A stretch of 50,266 bases of DNA from Spirochaetaceae bacterium (GTDB lineage: Bacteria > Spirochaetota > Spirochaetia > DSM-27196 > PXBQ01). This document shows, piece after piece, positions 17,046-25,297 of the stretch. The notes under the pieces were generated by a model that did not search any database, had not been told where the DNA came from, and saw only the letters and a program-made list of their open reading frames with translations. How positions within the stretch are numbered: the first letter of the stretch is position 1; each line of letters starts with the position of its first letter. The translations under genes were made by a program, and so were the position numbers. Location of the stretch: positions 1 to 50,266 of the forward strand of contig REEC01000255.1 of NCBI GenBank assembly GCA_007695285.1, written 5' to 3'.

Positions 17046-19196
17046 ATGAACGACCAAAGTAAACAAGACAACCAAAGAAAACAAGACGGTGGACCGGTGT
17101 ACACCGACCCGTCGGCTGACATCGAACGACGGATCGAAGACCTTCTCGGACGGATGACGCTCGAGGAGAAGGCGTCGCAGATGTTATACACGTCTCCCGC
17201 GATCCCGCGGCTTGGAGTGCCCGAGTACAACTGGTGGAACGAGTGCCTGCACGGGGTTGCCCGCGCGGGACGCGCGACCGTGTTCCCTCAGGCTATCGGT
17301 CTCGCGGCAACGTTCGACGAGACGCTGATCGGGCGCGTCGCGGACGCGATCTCCGACGAAGCCCGCGCGAAGCATCACGCCGCGGTGCGGGCCGGCAATC
17401 GTGGCCAGTACCGCGGACTCACGTTTTGGACGCCGAACGTGAACATTTTTCGCGATCCGAGATGGGGGCGCGGGCAGGAAACGTACGGTGAGGATCCATT
17501 CCTGACCGCACGAATCGGGCGCGCGTTTGTTCGCGGCCTTCAGGGATCGCATCCCAAGTACCTCAAGACCGCCGCGTGCGCGAAGCACTTCGCGGTGCAT
17601 AGCGGCCCCGAGCGAGATCGGCACCGATTCGACGCCGTCGTGACCCCGAAAGACCTGCGCGAGACGTATCTTCCGGCGTTTCACGAGCTTGTCGAAGAGG
17701 GGGTCGAGTCGGTAATGGGCGCGTACAACCGCACAAACGGTGAGCCGTGTAACGGAAGCAGATTGCTTCTTGTCGAAATCCTTCGTGGTGAGTGGGGCTT
17801 CTCGGGCCACGTCGTGTCCGACTGCTGGGCGATCCGCGACTTCCACGAGTACCATGGCGTCACCAAGACCGAAGAAGAATCGGCCGCGCTCGCCGTGAAG
17901 ATGGGGTGTGACTTGAACTGCGGATGTGTATTCGAGAAGCTGCTCGACGCGGTCAAACAGGGGCTTCTCGAAGAACAGGCGATCGATACCGCCGTGCGAC
18001 GTCTGCTCCGGACGCGTTTCCGGCTCGGGATGTTCGATCCTCCCGAGCTCGTGCCGTACGCGTCGATCGGCGAAGAGGTAATCGGCTCCGACGAGCATCG
18101 AGTACTCGCGCGGCGCGCGGCCGCGCGTTCGTTTGTCCTGCTCAAAAACAACGGAATTCTGCCGCTGCGCAGCGACGTCCGCCGTATTCTCGTGACCGGA
18201 CCGTGCGCTGCCGACGTCGATGCGCTTCTTGCCAACTACCACGGTCTCTCGGGCCGGTTAACGACCGTGCTCGAAGGGATCGCGACGCGCGCGGACGAAG
18301 GCGTCACGGTCGATTATCGGCAGGGGTGTCTGCTTGCGACGCCGAACGCGAACCCGACAAATTACGCATTGTCTGAGGCGAAAAACGCGGACGTCGTCGT
18401 TGCCGTGTTCGGAATAACGACCCGGATAGAAGGAGAGGAGGGCGACTCGATCGAATCGAGCGAGTTCGGAGACCGGACCGACATCGCGTTGCCCGAGAAT
18501 CAGCTCGAGTATCTCCGCGCGCTCAAGAAGTGCGGGACACCGATTGTCGCCGTCATCGCGGGAGGCAGCGCGTTGGGGCTCGAGGAGCTTCACGCGACCG
18601 TCGATGCCGTACTCATGATGTGGTACCCGGGCCAGGAAGGTGGGCATGCGGTTGCCGAGGTACTGTTCGGCGATGTTCCGCCGTCCGGAAAGCTCCCGGT
18701 CACGTTTCCGCGCTCGATCGAGCAGCTCCCGCCGTTCGATGAGTACTCGATGGCCGGTCGTACGTACCGGTACATGGAAGAGTCGCCGATGTATCCGTTC
18801 GGTTTCGGCTTGAGCTACGCGTCGTTCTCGTTCTCGGACTTCCGCGCGCCCGCGCGTATCGCGGTTGGTGAAGAGCTCCGCGTCGAGTGCGTCGTGAAGA
18901 ACACCGGAACCGTGCCCGCCGACGAAGTCGTCCAGCTGTACCTGACAGCGCTTGATCTCGACTCGACGCCGATCGCATCGCTGAAAGGCTTTCGACGCGT
19001 GAACCTTGAGCCGAACACCCCTCATCGAGTGGCGTTTCACCTGGAGACGAGGGACCTCGAGACGATTCAGACCGATGGGAGCCGCGCGATCATGCCGGGA
19101 CGGTACCGGGTTACGATCGGTGACGCTTCACCGGGGAAACGCAGCCGCGAACTCGGCGCCGCTGAAGCGGTGGTAGGGGAGTTCGTCATCGAGTAG
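17046..19196 (+). CDS. Glycoside hydrolase family 3 beta-glycosidase
   Basis: A 716-residue enzyme with the full GH3 layout: TIM barrel (about 30-330), alpha/beta sandwich (about 370-590) and a C-terminal fibronectin-III-like domain (about 620-716). The nucleophile is D259 in VVSDCWAI, and KHF (180-182) is the substrate-binding Lys-His. The length and NVNIFRDPRWGRGQETYGEDP match beta-xylosidase/beta-glucosidase members. No signal peptide is visible, so it should act on imported oligosaccharides. I chose the ATG at 17046 because AGGGAG lies 6-7 bases upstream; the in-frame reading from 16950 would run through the palindrome. Specificity cannot be set from sequence. Confidence 0.92.
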   Translation: MNDQSKQDNQRKQDGGPVYTDPSADIERRIEDLLGRMTLEEKASQMLYTSPAIPRLGVPEYNWWNECLHGVARAGRATVFPQAIGLAATFDETLIGRVADAISDEARAKHHAAVRAGNRGQYRGLTFWTPNVNIFRDPRWGRGQETYGEDPFLTARIGRAFVRGLQGSHPKYLKTAACAKHFAVHSGPERDRHRFDAVVTPKDLRETYLPAFHELVEEGVESVMGAYNRTNGEPCNGSRLLLVEILRGEWGFSGHVVSDCWAIRDFHEYHGVTKTEEESAALAVKMGCDLNCGCVFEKLLDAVKQGLLEEQAIDTAVRRLLRTRFRLGMFDPPELVPYASIGEEVIGSDEHRVLARRAAARSFVLLKNNGILPLRSDVRRILVTGPCAADVDALLANYHGLSGRLTTVLEGIATRADEGVTVDYRQGCLLATPNANPTNYALSEAKNADVVVAVFGITTRIEGEEGDSIESSEFGDRTDIALPENQLEYLRALKKCGTPIVAVIAGGSALGLEELHATVDAVLMMWYPGQEGGHAVAEVLFGDVPPSGKLPVTFPRSIEQLPPFDEYSMAGRTYRYMEESPMYPFGFGLSYASFSFSDFRAPARIAVGEELRVECVVKNTGTVPADEVVQLYLTALDLDSTPIASLKGFRRVNLEPNTPHRVAFHLETRDLETIQTDGSRAIMPGRYRVTIGDASPGKRSRELGAAEAVVGEFVIE

Positions 19197-20196
19197 ACCG
19201 TGCTGTCGGCCCGGTTCGCGGTGAGCGAGCCTTGCGCGGCGCGCGTTTTTTGGCGGGTCGTTTTTTGCCTTTCTCCATCACCGCGAGTGTCGTGCCGGAC
19301 GCGACCGCAGAGTTGAATGCCGCGTTCGCGGCGTCGATCAGGTGTGCGGGTTCGGTCATCTCTTCGCGATACTCTCCGATTCCCGCGTGCACGCTTTCGC
19401 CGTTGGCTGCGACCGCAGCGCCGAGTTCCGTGTCGTCTTCGATGCGCGACAAGACTCGTTGTACCGGCACGATGGCGTGTTCGAGCGTCGTGCGGGGCAG
19501 TAGGAACCACACCAATGATCGTGAGTATCGGTCGGCTGTATCGAGACGCCGAATACCCGCCTGCACGTCGGCGGTGAGCCGGATGAGAATACTCGATTTT
19601 TCACCGTCGGTGCGTTCGGTGTCGGCGATCCCGAAAAAACAAAGGCTCAAAGGGTCGCCGTGCCGGACCGACGACTCGAAGAAGGGCTTCATTTCCTCGA
19701 TCAGGAGCGGCCGCTGCGCGAAGTAAACGTAGTCGACCGAACTCCCCCGTTCGAGCAGTGAGAAAAAAAGCAGGCGATACGCACGACCGTACGCCGGGGA
19801 GATCACGAGAAAAACCAAGAGTCGTGCGGTCACCGATACCTCGAGTACCGGCCCGATCGCGAAAAAATCCTGATTTCCCGCTCGCGCTACGACAAAATAC
19901 AGTCCAAACAACAAGACCGAAACAAACTCCGTCAGCGGCAGCGAGAGCCCACGCGCCTCGACAATCCGGAACTCGGCTGTGAGCACAAGACCCAACGCGA
20001 CCGAACCGCTGAGTATCAAAAGAATCAGTAATCCGAGCACCGACGGCGCTCCATCCGGCAGGTACAATAATGCGATCAGCACGGCCAGCGGGACCGAAAC
20101 CACGACCCCCGCGACCGCGGTCAGCGCGATCAGACGACTCCGTGTCTCGTGCCCGATCAAGATCCGTCGCTTTTGCGATATCGGTATTACGTCCAT
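19186..20196 (-). CDS. Membrane protein with degenerate GGDEF-like domain
   Basis: A 336-residue protein. Residues about 20-165 contain four or five hydrophobic segments. The soluble half (about 180-310) follows the diguanylate-cyclase fold: IRLTADVQAGIRRLDTADRY, then where GGDEF is expected the sequence is SRSLVWFLLP, then ATLEHA-like helix and HAGIGEY. The catalytic GG(D/E)EF is lost, so it cannot make c-di-GMP; it may bind a nucleotide or a partner. The C-terminal 35 residues are Lys/Arg/Pro-rich and could bind nucleic acid or lipid. GGAGG precedes the ATG. The stop region overlaps the GH3 stop region (convergent, 11 bases). Confidence 0.75.
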   Translation of the reverse strand: MDVIPISQKRRILIGHETRSRLIALTAVAGVVVSVPLAVLIALLYLPDGAPSVLGLLILLILSGSVALGLVLTAEFRIVEARGLSLPLTEFVSVLLFGLYFVVARAGNQDFFAIGPVLEVSVTARLLVFLVISPAYGRAYRLLFFSLLERGSSVDYVYFAQRPLLIEEMKPFFESSVRHGDPLSLCFFGIADTERTDGEKSSILIRLTADVQAGIRRLDTADRYSRSLVWFLLPRTTLEHAIVPVQRVLSRIEDDTELGAAVAANGESVHAGIGEYREEMTEPAHLIDAANAAFNSAVASGTTLAVMEKGKKRPAKKRAPRKARSPRTGPTARSTR

Positions 20197-20268
20197 ACCA
20201 CCTCCGAAACAAAGCTACGACGCCAATGGCCCCGGCACATCGAAATCGGCGTTGGGAACCGCTCCATT

Positions 20269-20297
20269 ACGCTACTTTGCGGGTGACGAAGTGTCAA
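20269..20297 (-). promoter_or_regulatory. Possible promoter of the GGDEF-like gene
   Basis: On the minus strand TTGACA (20297-20292), a 17-bp spacer, and a weak TAGCGT (20274-20269). The -35 match is perfect and the -10 match poor. It lies in the 134-bp divergent gap. Confidence 0.35.
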
Positions 20298-20330
20298 TAC
20301 TGTGGCATAACCAATGTAAGGGAGCGAACG

Positions 20331-21113
20331 ATGCGACAAGGAACGGCGTTGGTAACAGGCGCCTCAAGCGGAATCGGTGCCGAGATAGCGGAGATCCTCG
20401 CCGGCCGCGGCTACGATTTGATCGTCACGGCACGAAGGAAGGACCGGCTCGAAGAGCTCGCGCGGAGCATCACGAACACACACGGAGTGACGGTCCGAAC
20501 GGTAGTTGGCGATCTGTCGGATTCGTCGAGCCTCGGCAACACCGTCTCGGAGCTGACTTCGGAACGCGTCGATATTCTCGTGAACAATGCCGGCTTTGGG
20601 CTTCACGGCCGTGTTGCCGAGGCTGACCCGGAGCGGTTGTCGGCGATGATCGAGCTCAACGTGAATGCTTTGACACGACTCACGCGCGCCGTACTTCCGG
20701 GTATGATAGAGCGACGTCAGGGCCGGATCCTGCAGATCGCCTCTGTCGCGGCTTTTCAGCCCGGACCGTTGATGGCGGCGTACTACGCGTCGAAGGCGTA
20801 TGTCCTGTCGTTCTCGGAGGCACTGGCGGTTGAGCTTGAAGGGTCCGGTGTCGTCGTGACGACTATCTGCCCGGGGCCGACCGTAACCGAGTTCCACGAA
20901 GTTGCCGGCAACACCGCGGCGGCGTACTTCTCAGGCAAAAAGATCCCGAATGGCCGCGACCTTGCCGCGTACTCGGTCGAGCGGCTCTTCCGCGCGTCGC
21001 ACGTCGCGATCCACGGTGCGCGGTACAAGTTCCTCGTGTTCGTGCAAAGGTTTCTTCCACGACGGTTCGTTGCGCGGATCGTGCTCTCGCTGCAGAAATC
21101 GCGTGGTCGCTGA
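20331..21113 (+). CDS. Short-chain dehydrogenase/reductase
   Basis: A 260-residue classical SDR. The cofactor motif is TGASSGIG (about 9-16), then NNAGFG, the catalytic Ser region IASVAAF and the YYASK catalytic Tyr/Lys. TARRKDRLEEL after the second strand suggests NADP preference. The C-terminal 40 residues are basic and hydrophobic (FLPRRFVARIVLSL), a tail found in SDRs of the DltE/YqjQ type that may touch the membrane. AAGGGAG lies 7-8 bases before the ATG. Substrate unknown. Confidence 0.88.
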   Translation: MRQGTALVTGASSGIGAEIAEILAGRGYDLIVTARRKDRLEELARSITNTHGVTVRTVVGDLSDSSSLGNTVSELTSERVDILVNNAGFGLHGRVAEADPERLSAMIELNVNALTRLTRAVLPGMIERRQGRILQIASVAAFQPGPLMAAYYASKAYVLSFSEALAVELEGSGVVVTTICPGPTVTEFHEVAGNTAAAYFSGKKIPNGRDLAAYSVERLFRASHVAIHGARYKFLVFVQRFLPRRFVARIVLSLQKSRGR

Positions 21114-21137
21114 TTACTCGGCGCGAGAATCCGCGGC

Positions 21138-21165
21138 TTGACACGTCGCCGTACGACTGTACAAT
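21138..21165 (+). promoter_or_regulatory. Sigma70-like promoter of fba
   Basis: TTGACA at 21138-21143, a 16-bp spacer, TACAAT at 21160-21165: one of the best promoter matches in the window. Two copies of CTGCAGCA follow at 21177-21184 and 21197-21204, exactly 20 bp apart, in the leader. Confidence 0.75.
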
Positions 21166-21226
21166 CACAGAACACGCTGCAGCACATGATTTCCGTCTGC
21201 AGCAGATAAACAATCAGGAGAGATTT

Positions 21227-22306
21227 ATGGACAAGTTGAAACTGCCTGCCGGCGTGCTGACCGGTGACACGCTAAAAGAGGTCTTTGATTACTGCAAAGA
21301 GGCGAAATGCGCTCTTCCGGCGGTCAACGTAATCGGGTCGACGACGCTCAATGCGGCGATGGTCGCCGCCAAAACCGCGAACGCGCCGATTATCATCCAG
21401 TTCTCAAACGGTGGAGCGTTATTCAACGCCGGCAAGTCCGCCGACAACGCCGGCGAACGTGCCGCCGTTGCGGGAGCAATCGCGGGTGCGTACCACGTGC
21501 GTCTGATATCGAAAGTTTACGGTGTCCCGGTGATTCTTCACACCGACCACTGCGCAAAAAAACTCTTGCCGTGGGTGGACGGTATGATTACCGAGAGTGA
21601 GAAGTTCTTCGCCGAGAACGGCGACACGTTGTTCAGCTCGCACATGCTCGACTTGTCTGAGGAACCGCTCGAGGAGAATATCGCGATCAGTAAAAAGTAC
21701 CTCGAACGGATGGCAAAGATCAAAATGTGGCTTGAGATCGAACTCGGCGTGACCGGCGGTGAAGAGGACGGAGTCGACAACACCGGTATCGACAACTCGG
21801 CTCTGTACACCCAGCCCGAGCACGTCCTGTCCGCGTACGACGCACTTTCGCCGGTCGGTCATTTCACCGTCGCCGCGGCGTTCGGCAATACTCACGGCGT
21901 CTATAAACCCGGCAACGTCAAGCTGACCCCGGTTATCTTGAAGAACTCGCAGGAGATGGTGAAATCCGAACGGAATACACCGAGTGCGAAGCCTCTCAAC
22001 CTCGTTTTTCACGGTGGCTCCGGGTCGACCAAGGACGAGATCCGCGAGGCGGTGTCGTACGGCGTGATCAAGATGAACATCGATACCGACACGCAGTGGG
22101 CGTACACCCAACCGATCAAGAAGTACATGGACGAGAACGACGGGTATCTGCACTCCCAAATCGGAAACCCGGACGGTGACGATAAGCCGAACAAGAAGTA
22201 CATCGACCCACGGGCGTGGATGTACCTCGGTGAGAAACAGTTCACCGCGCGCCTCGTCGAGGCTTTCGAGGACTTGAACTCGCGTGACAAATTCAACTTA
22301 GCGTAA
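21227..22306 (+). CDS. fba: Class II fructose-1,6-bisphosphate aldolase
   Basis: A 359-residue class IIA zinc aldolase of glycolysis and gluconeogenesis, splitting FBP to DHAP and glyceraldehyde-3-phosphate. Zinc and substrate blocks are HTDHCAKKLLPW, GNTHGVYKPGN and FHGGSGSTKDEI, with NIDTDTQWAYT near the end. Length matches the E. coli enzyme. AGGAG lies 6 bases before the ATG. It has a strong promoter and stands alone, in keeping with high expression. It converges with the mevalonate operon; stops overlap by 9 bases. Confidence 0.97.
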   Translation: MDKLKLPAGVLTGDTLKEVFDYCKEAKCALPAVNVIGSTTLNAAMVAAKTANAPIIIQFSNGGALFNAGKSADNAGERAAVAGAIAGAYHVRLISKVYGVPVILHTDHCAKKLLPWVDGMITESEKFFAENGDTLFSSHMLDLSEEPLEENIAISKKYLERMAKIKMWLEIELGVTGGEEDGVDNTGIDNSALYTQPEHVLSAYDALSPVGHFTVAAAFGNTHGVYKPGNVKLTPVILKNSQEMVKSERNTPSAKPLNLVFHGGSGSTKDEIREAVSYGVIKMNIDTDTQWAYTQPIKKYMDENDGYLHSQIGNPDGDDKPNKKYIDPRAWMYLGEKQFTARLVEAFEDLNSRDKFNLA

Positions 22307-23278
22307 TCGGATTCCCGACTCGTCGAAGACGAAGACGTACGGCCGGGCCATCCGGGCACCCGTTTCGGTCGAGTCGTCGATCGCCTCCGAGACTGCCGCT
22401 GCTATCGACTTCCCGGTCTCCGCGTCGGGCGCGATCAGAAAGAACGCACCGCCGCCTCCGGCGCCGCTGAGTTTTCCGCCGAGCGCTCCACGCGCGCGTC
22501 CCGCGTCGAGACACCGTTCGAGCCGGTCGGTCGAGAGCCCGAGCTTCCGCAACACTACGTGCGCCGCGTCGGCAGCCGCGCCGAGATCGGTCAGCGCGGC
22601 ACGTTCGCCCGCGGCGAGCCGGGAAAAAGACTGCGTTCCTCGTGTCGCGTGTTCGCCGAGTTTTGCGAGTGACTCGAGCGTTTCGCTGTCCCGGTTCTTG
22701 ACGGCCTTTCTGATTCTTCCGACCAACTCACCTGTCGTTCCTGTTCGCGGTACCGCGGCCGCAACGAGCGTGACCGGCGGAATCGGCAGTTTTTCGATAC
22801 GCGGGAGCTGCGCCGCGAGACCGAACGTGAACGAACACGCACCGCCGTGCACCGCGAGTCCCGTGTCGATGCCCGACGGTGTGCCGTGGAAACTTCGCTC
22901 GAGTGTATTTGCCATGTCCCAGACGCTCGTATCGTCGGCTTCTCTCAACAAAGCACGAGCGACCGCTGCGGTCAACGATGCCGACGATCCAAATCCAACG
23001 CCGCGCGGTACGTCGGAGGCAATCTCGACGTGGTCGATCGAAACGCCGGTGCCGAGTGAGTCAAAGATCGGCATGATCGCGTCGCGGTCGGGATCGTCGA
23101 TCGTGGGGCGCCTTCCCGCCGGCGACCGCCCGAACGTGAGGCGTACGGTTGTCGCAAACGGAAGCGCTACGCCGAGAGCCGGATACCCGTAGACCGCCGA
23201 GTGTTCACCGAAGAGAAGTAGCTTGCCGAATCCCGTTCCGGTTCGCGTGCCTTCAGAATTGTCGATCGTGTCATTCAT
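22298..23278 (-). CDS. mvk: Mevalonate kinase
   Basis: A 326-residue GHMP kinase, last gene of the mevalonate operon, phosphorylating mevalonate at C5. GKLLLFGEHSAVYGYPA is the mevalonate-kinase N-terminus, GVGFGSSASLTAA the ATP loop, and KLSGAGGGGAFFL the C-terminal GHMP motif. The start I give (23278) overlaps the preceding phosphomevalonate kinase stop by 8 bases (ATGAATGA), which suggests coupled translation. An upstream in-frame extension lies over the previous gene. Confidence 0.93.
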   Translation of the reverse strand: MNDTIDNSEGTRTGTGFGKLLLFGEHSAVYGYPALGVALPFATTVRLTFGRSPAGRRPTIDDPDRDAIMPIFDSLGTGVSIDHVEIASDVPRGVGFGSSASLTAAVARALLREADDTSVWDMANTLERSFHGTPSGIDTGLAVHGGACSFTFGLAAQLPRIEKLPIPPVTLVAAAVPRTGTTGELVGRIRKAVKNRDSETLESLAKLGEHATRGTQSFSRLAAGERAALTDLGAAADAAHVVLRKLGLSTDRLERCLDAGRARGALGGKLSGAGGGGAFFLIAPDAETGKSIAAAVSEAIDDSTETGARMARPYVFVFDESGIRLR

Positions 23279-24272
23279 GAAAAAAACCAATCGCTCCTGT
23301 ATCGGAACACGATACACGCTCGACGCCACATTCGACAAGGCGGCGGCTGCACTCGGCATCCGCGGGAATCACGATTCCGAGTTCACCGCCCGCGCCGAGC
23401 GCCTTCAGCACCGACGAACGCGCCTCTTCGATGCACCGACCGATCGATCGTTCCGGCGTGATGAGAGCCGGTCGGCCGATCGCTTCCCCGAGTTTTGTTC
23501 CGCGGAGCGACGCTTCGCGAAAGAGTTCGAGGATCTCGGAGTTCGGCTCGAGTTCGTCTTGCGTCTTCGCGACACGAAGCACGACCGCGTTCGATCGTTC
23601 GTGAAACTCGAGCGCCTCGTTCGGGTGTCGCGTAGTCCACGCGACAAACGCGTCGATCGCGCCGGGAGTGGAAACCGATTCGTCGCCGTACACCAGGTGA
23701 GTATGCGAGATCCACGGAAGCGATACCGAGCTCCAGCCGGGGATCGGCCCGCCACGAAATACTCCGATGCCCCCGTACCACGCGGTGAGCACGTCGTATC
23801 CGCTTCCTTTCCCCTGCTGCGCGCGGCGATGCGCGTCGACCGCAAGCTGCGGCATCGCGGCTCTGATCCGCGCTGGGGGAACGTCGGCAGCGTCGAGAAT
23901 CGCGGCGGCGAGCGCGACCGTTCCCGACGCGCTCGAGCCCAAACCGGCCTTACCGGCACGACCTCGAAACGAACGGGTGTCGAGGGTGAACCGAAACCTC
24001 GGAAGCGTCAACGGTGCGAGAAATGCTTCGCAGAGTTCGATTACGGCCTCGACGATCGTCAGCGTACTGGGGTGTTCGCCGACGAGACGCCACGTCTTTG
24101 TTTTGTCGGTGCTTCCCTCGGGCCAGATCCCCGTGACCGAAAACGCGTCGTCGGCGGTGTACGCCGCGCGCGCGTACGGCTCAACCGCGACCGCGAGGCC
24201 AAGACCGTCAGTGGTTGTGATTGCGTACTCCCCGAGTAGCAGAATACTGCCGGGCGCGCGGATCTCCTTCAT
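23271..24272 (-). CDS. mvaK2: Phosphomevalonate kinase
   Basis: A 333-residue GHMP kinase converting mevalonate-5-phosphate to the diphosphate. APGSILLLGEYAI is the N-terminal block, GLGSSASGTVALAAA the ATP loop, and QGKGSGYDVLTAWYGG fits phosphomevalonate kinases, which keep the GSGxDV segment. Its position between the decarboxylase and mevalonate kinase agrees. ATG at 24272 overlaps the decarboxylase stop (ATGA). The C-terminus ends VSCSDTGAIGFFHE. Confidence 0.9.
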   Translation of the reverse strand: MKEIRAPGSILLLGEYAITTTDGLGLAVAVEPYARAAYTADDAFSVTGIWPEGSTDKTKTWRLVGEHPSTLTIVEAVIELCEAFLAPLTLPRFRFTLDTRSFRGRAGKAGLGSSASGTVALAAAILDAADVPPARIRAAMPQLAVDAHRRAQQGKGSGYDVLTAWYGGIGVFRGGPIPGWSSVSLPWISHTHLVYGDESVSTPGAIDAFVAWTTRHPNEALEFHERSNAVVLRVAKTQDELEPNSEILELFREASLRGTKLGEAIGRPALITPERSIGRCIEEARSSVLKALGAGGELGIVIPADAECSRRLVECGVERVSCSDTGAIGFFHE

Positions 24273-25297
24273 GTCTCGATCGTGACGCCCGCGCCGGGAC
24301 GGCACTCGATCACGCGAGCGACACCGATTCCCGCGAGCGCATTCTTTACGGCTGCGAGGTGCCCATTGGTCGTGATCATCTTGACCTGTGGGCCCGCGTC
24401 CATCGTCTCCCAGACCGGCACGCCGCCGGCGCGAAGCCGTGCGCACTCGCGAATCACCGCGACGCTCTCGGGGCGCCAGAAAAAAACCGGCGGATCGGCG
24501 GAAAACATCGTCCCGAACATCCTGAGGTACGACAGCCGCATAATCTCACCAAGACGTTCGATGTCCCGATCGGCGAGCGCGCGGACCCCTGCTTCAAAAA
24601 CGCCGTGTGAGTCGTCCACCCACGCACGGTAAAACGGCGAGGTGTCGCGCGTAAGGCGCATCGCCGAACGCGATGCAACGTCCTTCTTGCCTTCGTGCAA
24701 AACAGCTACCACGACGCGGAAATCCGGCCAGTGATCGGTGCCGAAGAGCGGCTCGGCCTTCTCCGCACCCGATCGAAGTGTCACGAATCCGCCGAATACG
24801 CTGCGCGCCGCAGATGCTGATCCCACGCGTGCGACTGAAGAGATTGTGCCGAGTTCGGCCTCCCGCCGGACCGCCGCAAAGCAACCGGCCGCGAGCGCCG
24901 CAAAGCCCGACGAAGAACTCGCGAGTCCCGCCGCGGTCGGAAAAGAATTGCGGCTCTCGGCGTGAAACCGTGCATCCTCTGGGATACTCGACCCCAGGGC
25001 CGAGCGCACCGCCGCGAAGAACTTCCGGTTCCGGTCGGGAGGAATCACTTCGCCGTCGACGCGAACGCTGTCCGTCGCGCCGCGATCGGCTCCGTCGTGG
25101 GCGGCGCCGGGTGCCACGATCCCCACAACCGTACGAGTCGTGAGACCGGCGAGCGTGACTGCGAGGCTCGGCACCGCCGGTATGTTCGCTTCGTCGTCGC
25201 TCTTGCCCCAGTACTTCACGAGTGCGAGACTCGGAGACGCGATCGCGACGACGCCTGGTTCCCGGTGTGGTTTACTGTGACTCTGAGTCGATGACAA
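24269..25297 (-). CDS. mvaD: Diphosphomevalonate decarboxylase, TTG start
   Basis: A 342-residue GHMP enzyme making isopentenyl diphosphate by ATP-dependent decarboxylation. ALVKYWGK is the diagnostic N-terminal motif, PTAAGLASSSSGFAALA the phosphate loop, and ETMDAGPQVKM holds the catalytic Asp. No ATG or GTG lies near the domain start. A TTG at 25297 has GGGAG exactly 7 bases upstream and gives 24 residues before the motif, so I take TTG as the start; it overlaps mvaA by 26 bases. A much longer in-frame reading lies over mvaA. Confidence 0.92.
   Translation of the reverse strand: MSSTQSHSKPHREPGVVAIASPSLALVKYWGKSDDEANIPAVPSLAVTLAGLTTRTVVGIVAPGAAHDGADRGATDSVRVDGEVIPPDRNRKFFAAVRSALGSSIPEDARFHAESRNSFPTAAGLASSSSGFAALAAGCFAAVRREAELGTISSVARVGSASAARSVFGGFVTLRSGAEKAEPLFGTDHWPDFRVVVAVLHEGKKDVASRSAMRLTRDTSPFYRAWVDDSHGVFEAGVRALADRDIERLGEIMRLSYLRMFGTMFSADPPVFFWRPESVAVIRECARLRAGGVPVWETMDAGPQVKMITTNGHLAAVKNALAGIGVARVIECRPGAGVTIET

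Noticed and set aside
105-20256. The 15-mer GAAATCGGCGTTGGG occurs at 105-119 and again at 20242-20256.
   Set aside because: One or two shared 15-mers are expected by chance in 50 kb on both strands, and the flanks do not match; not a repeat family on this evidence.
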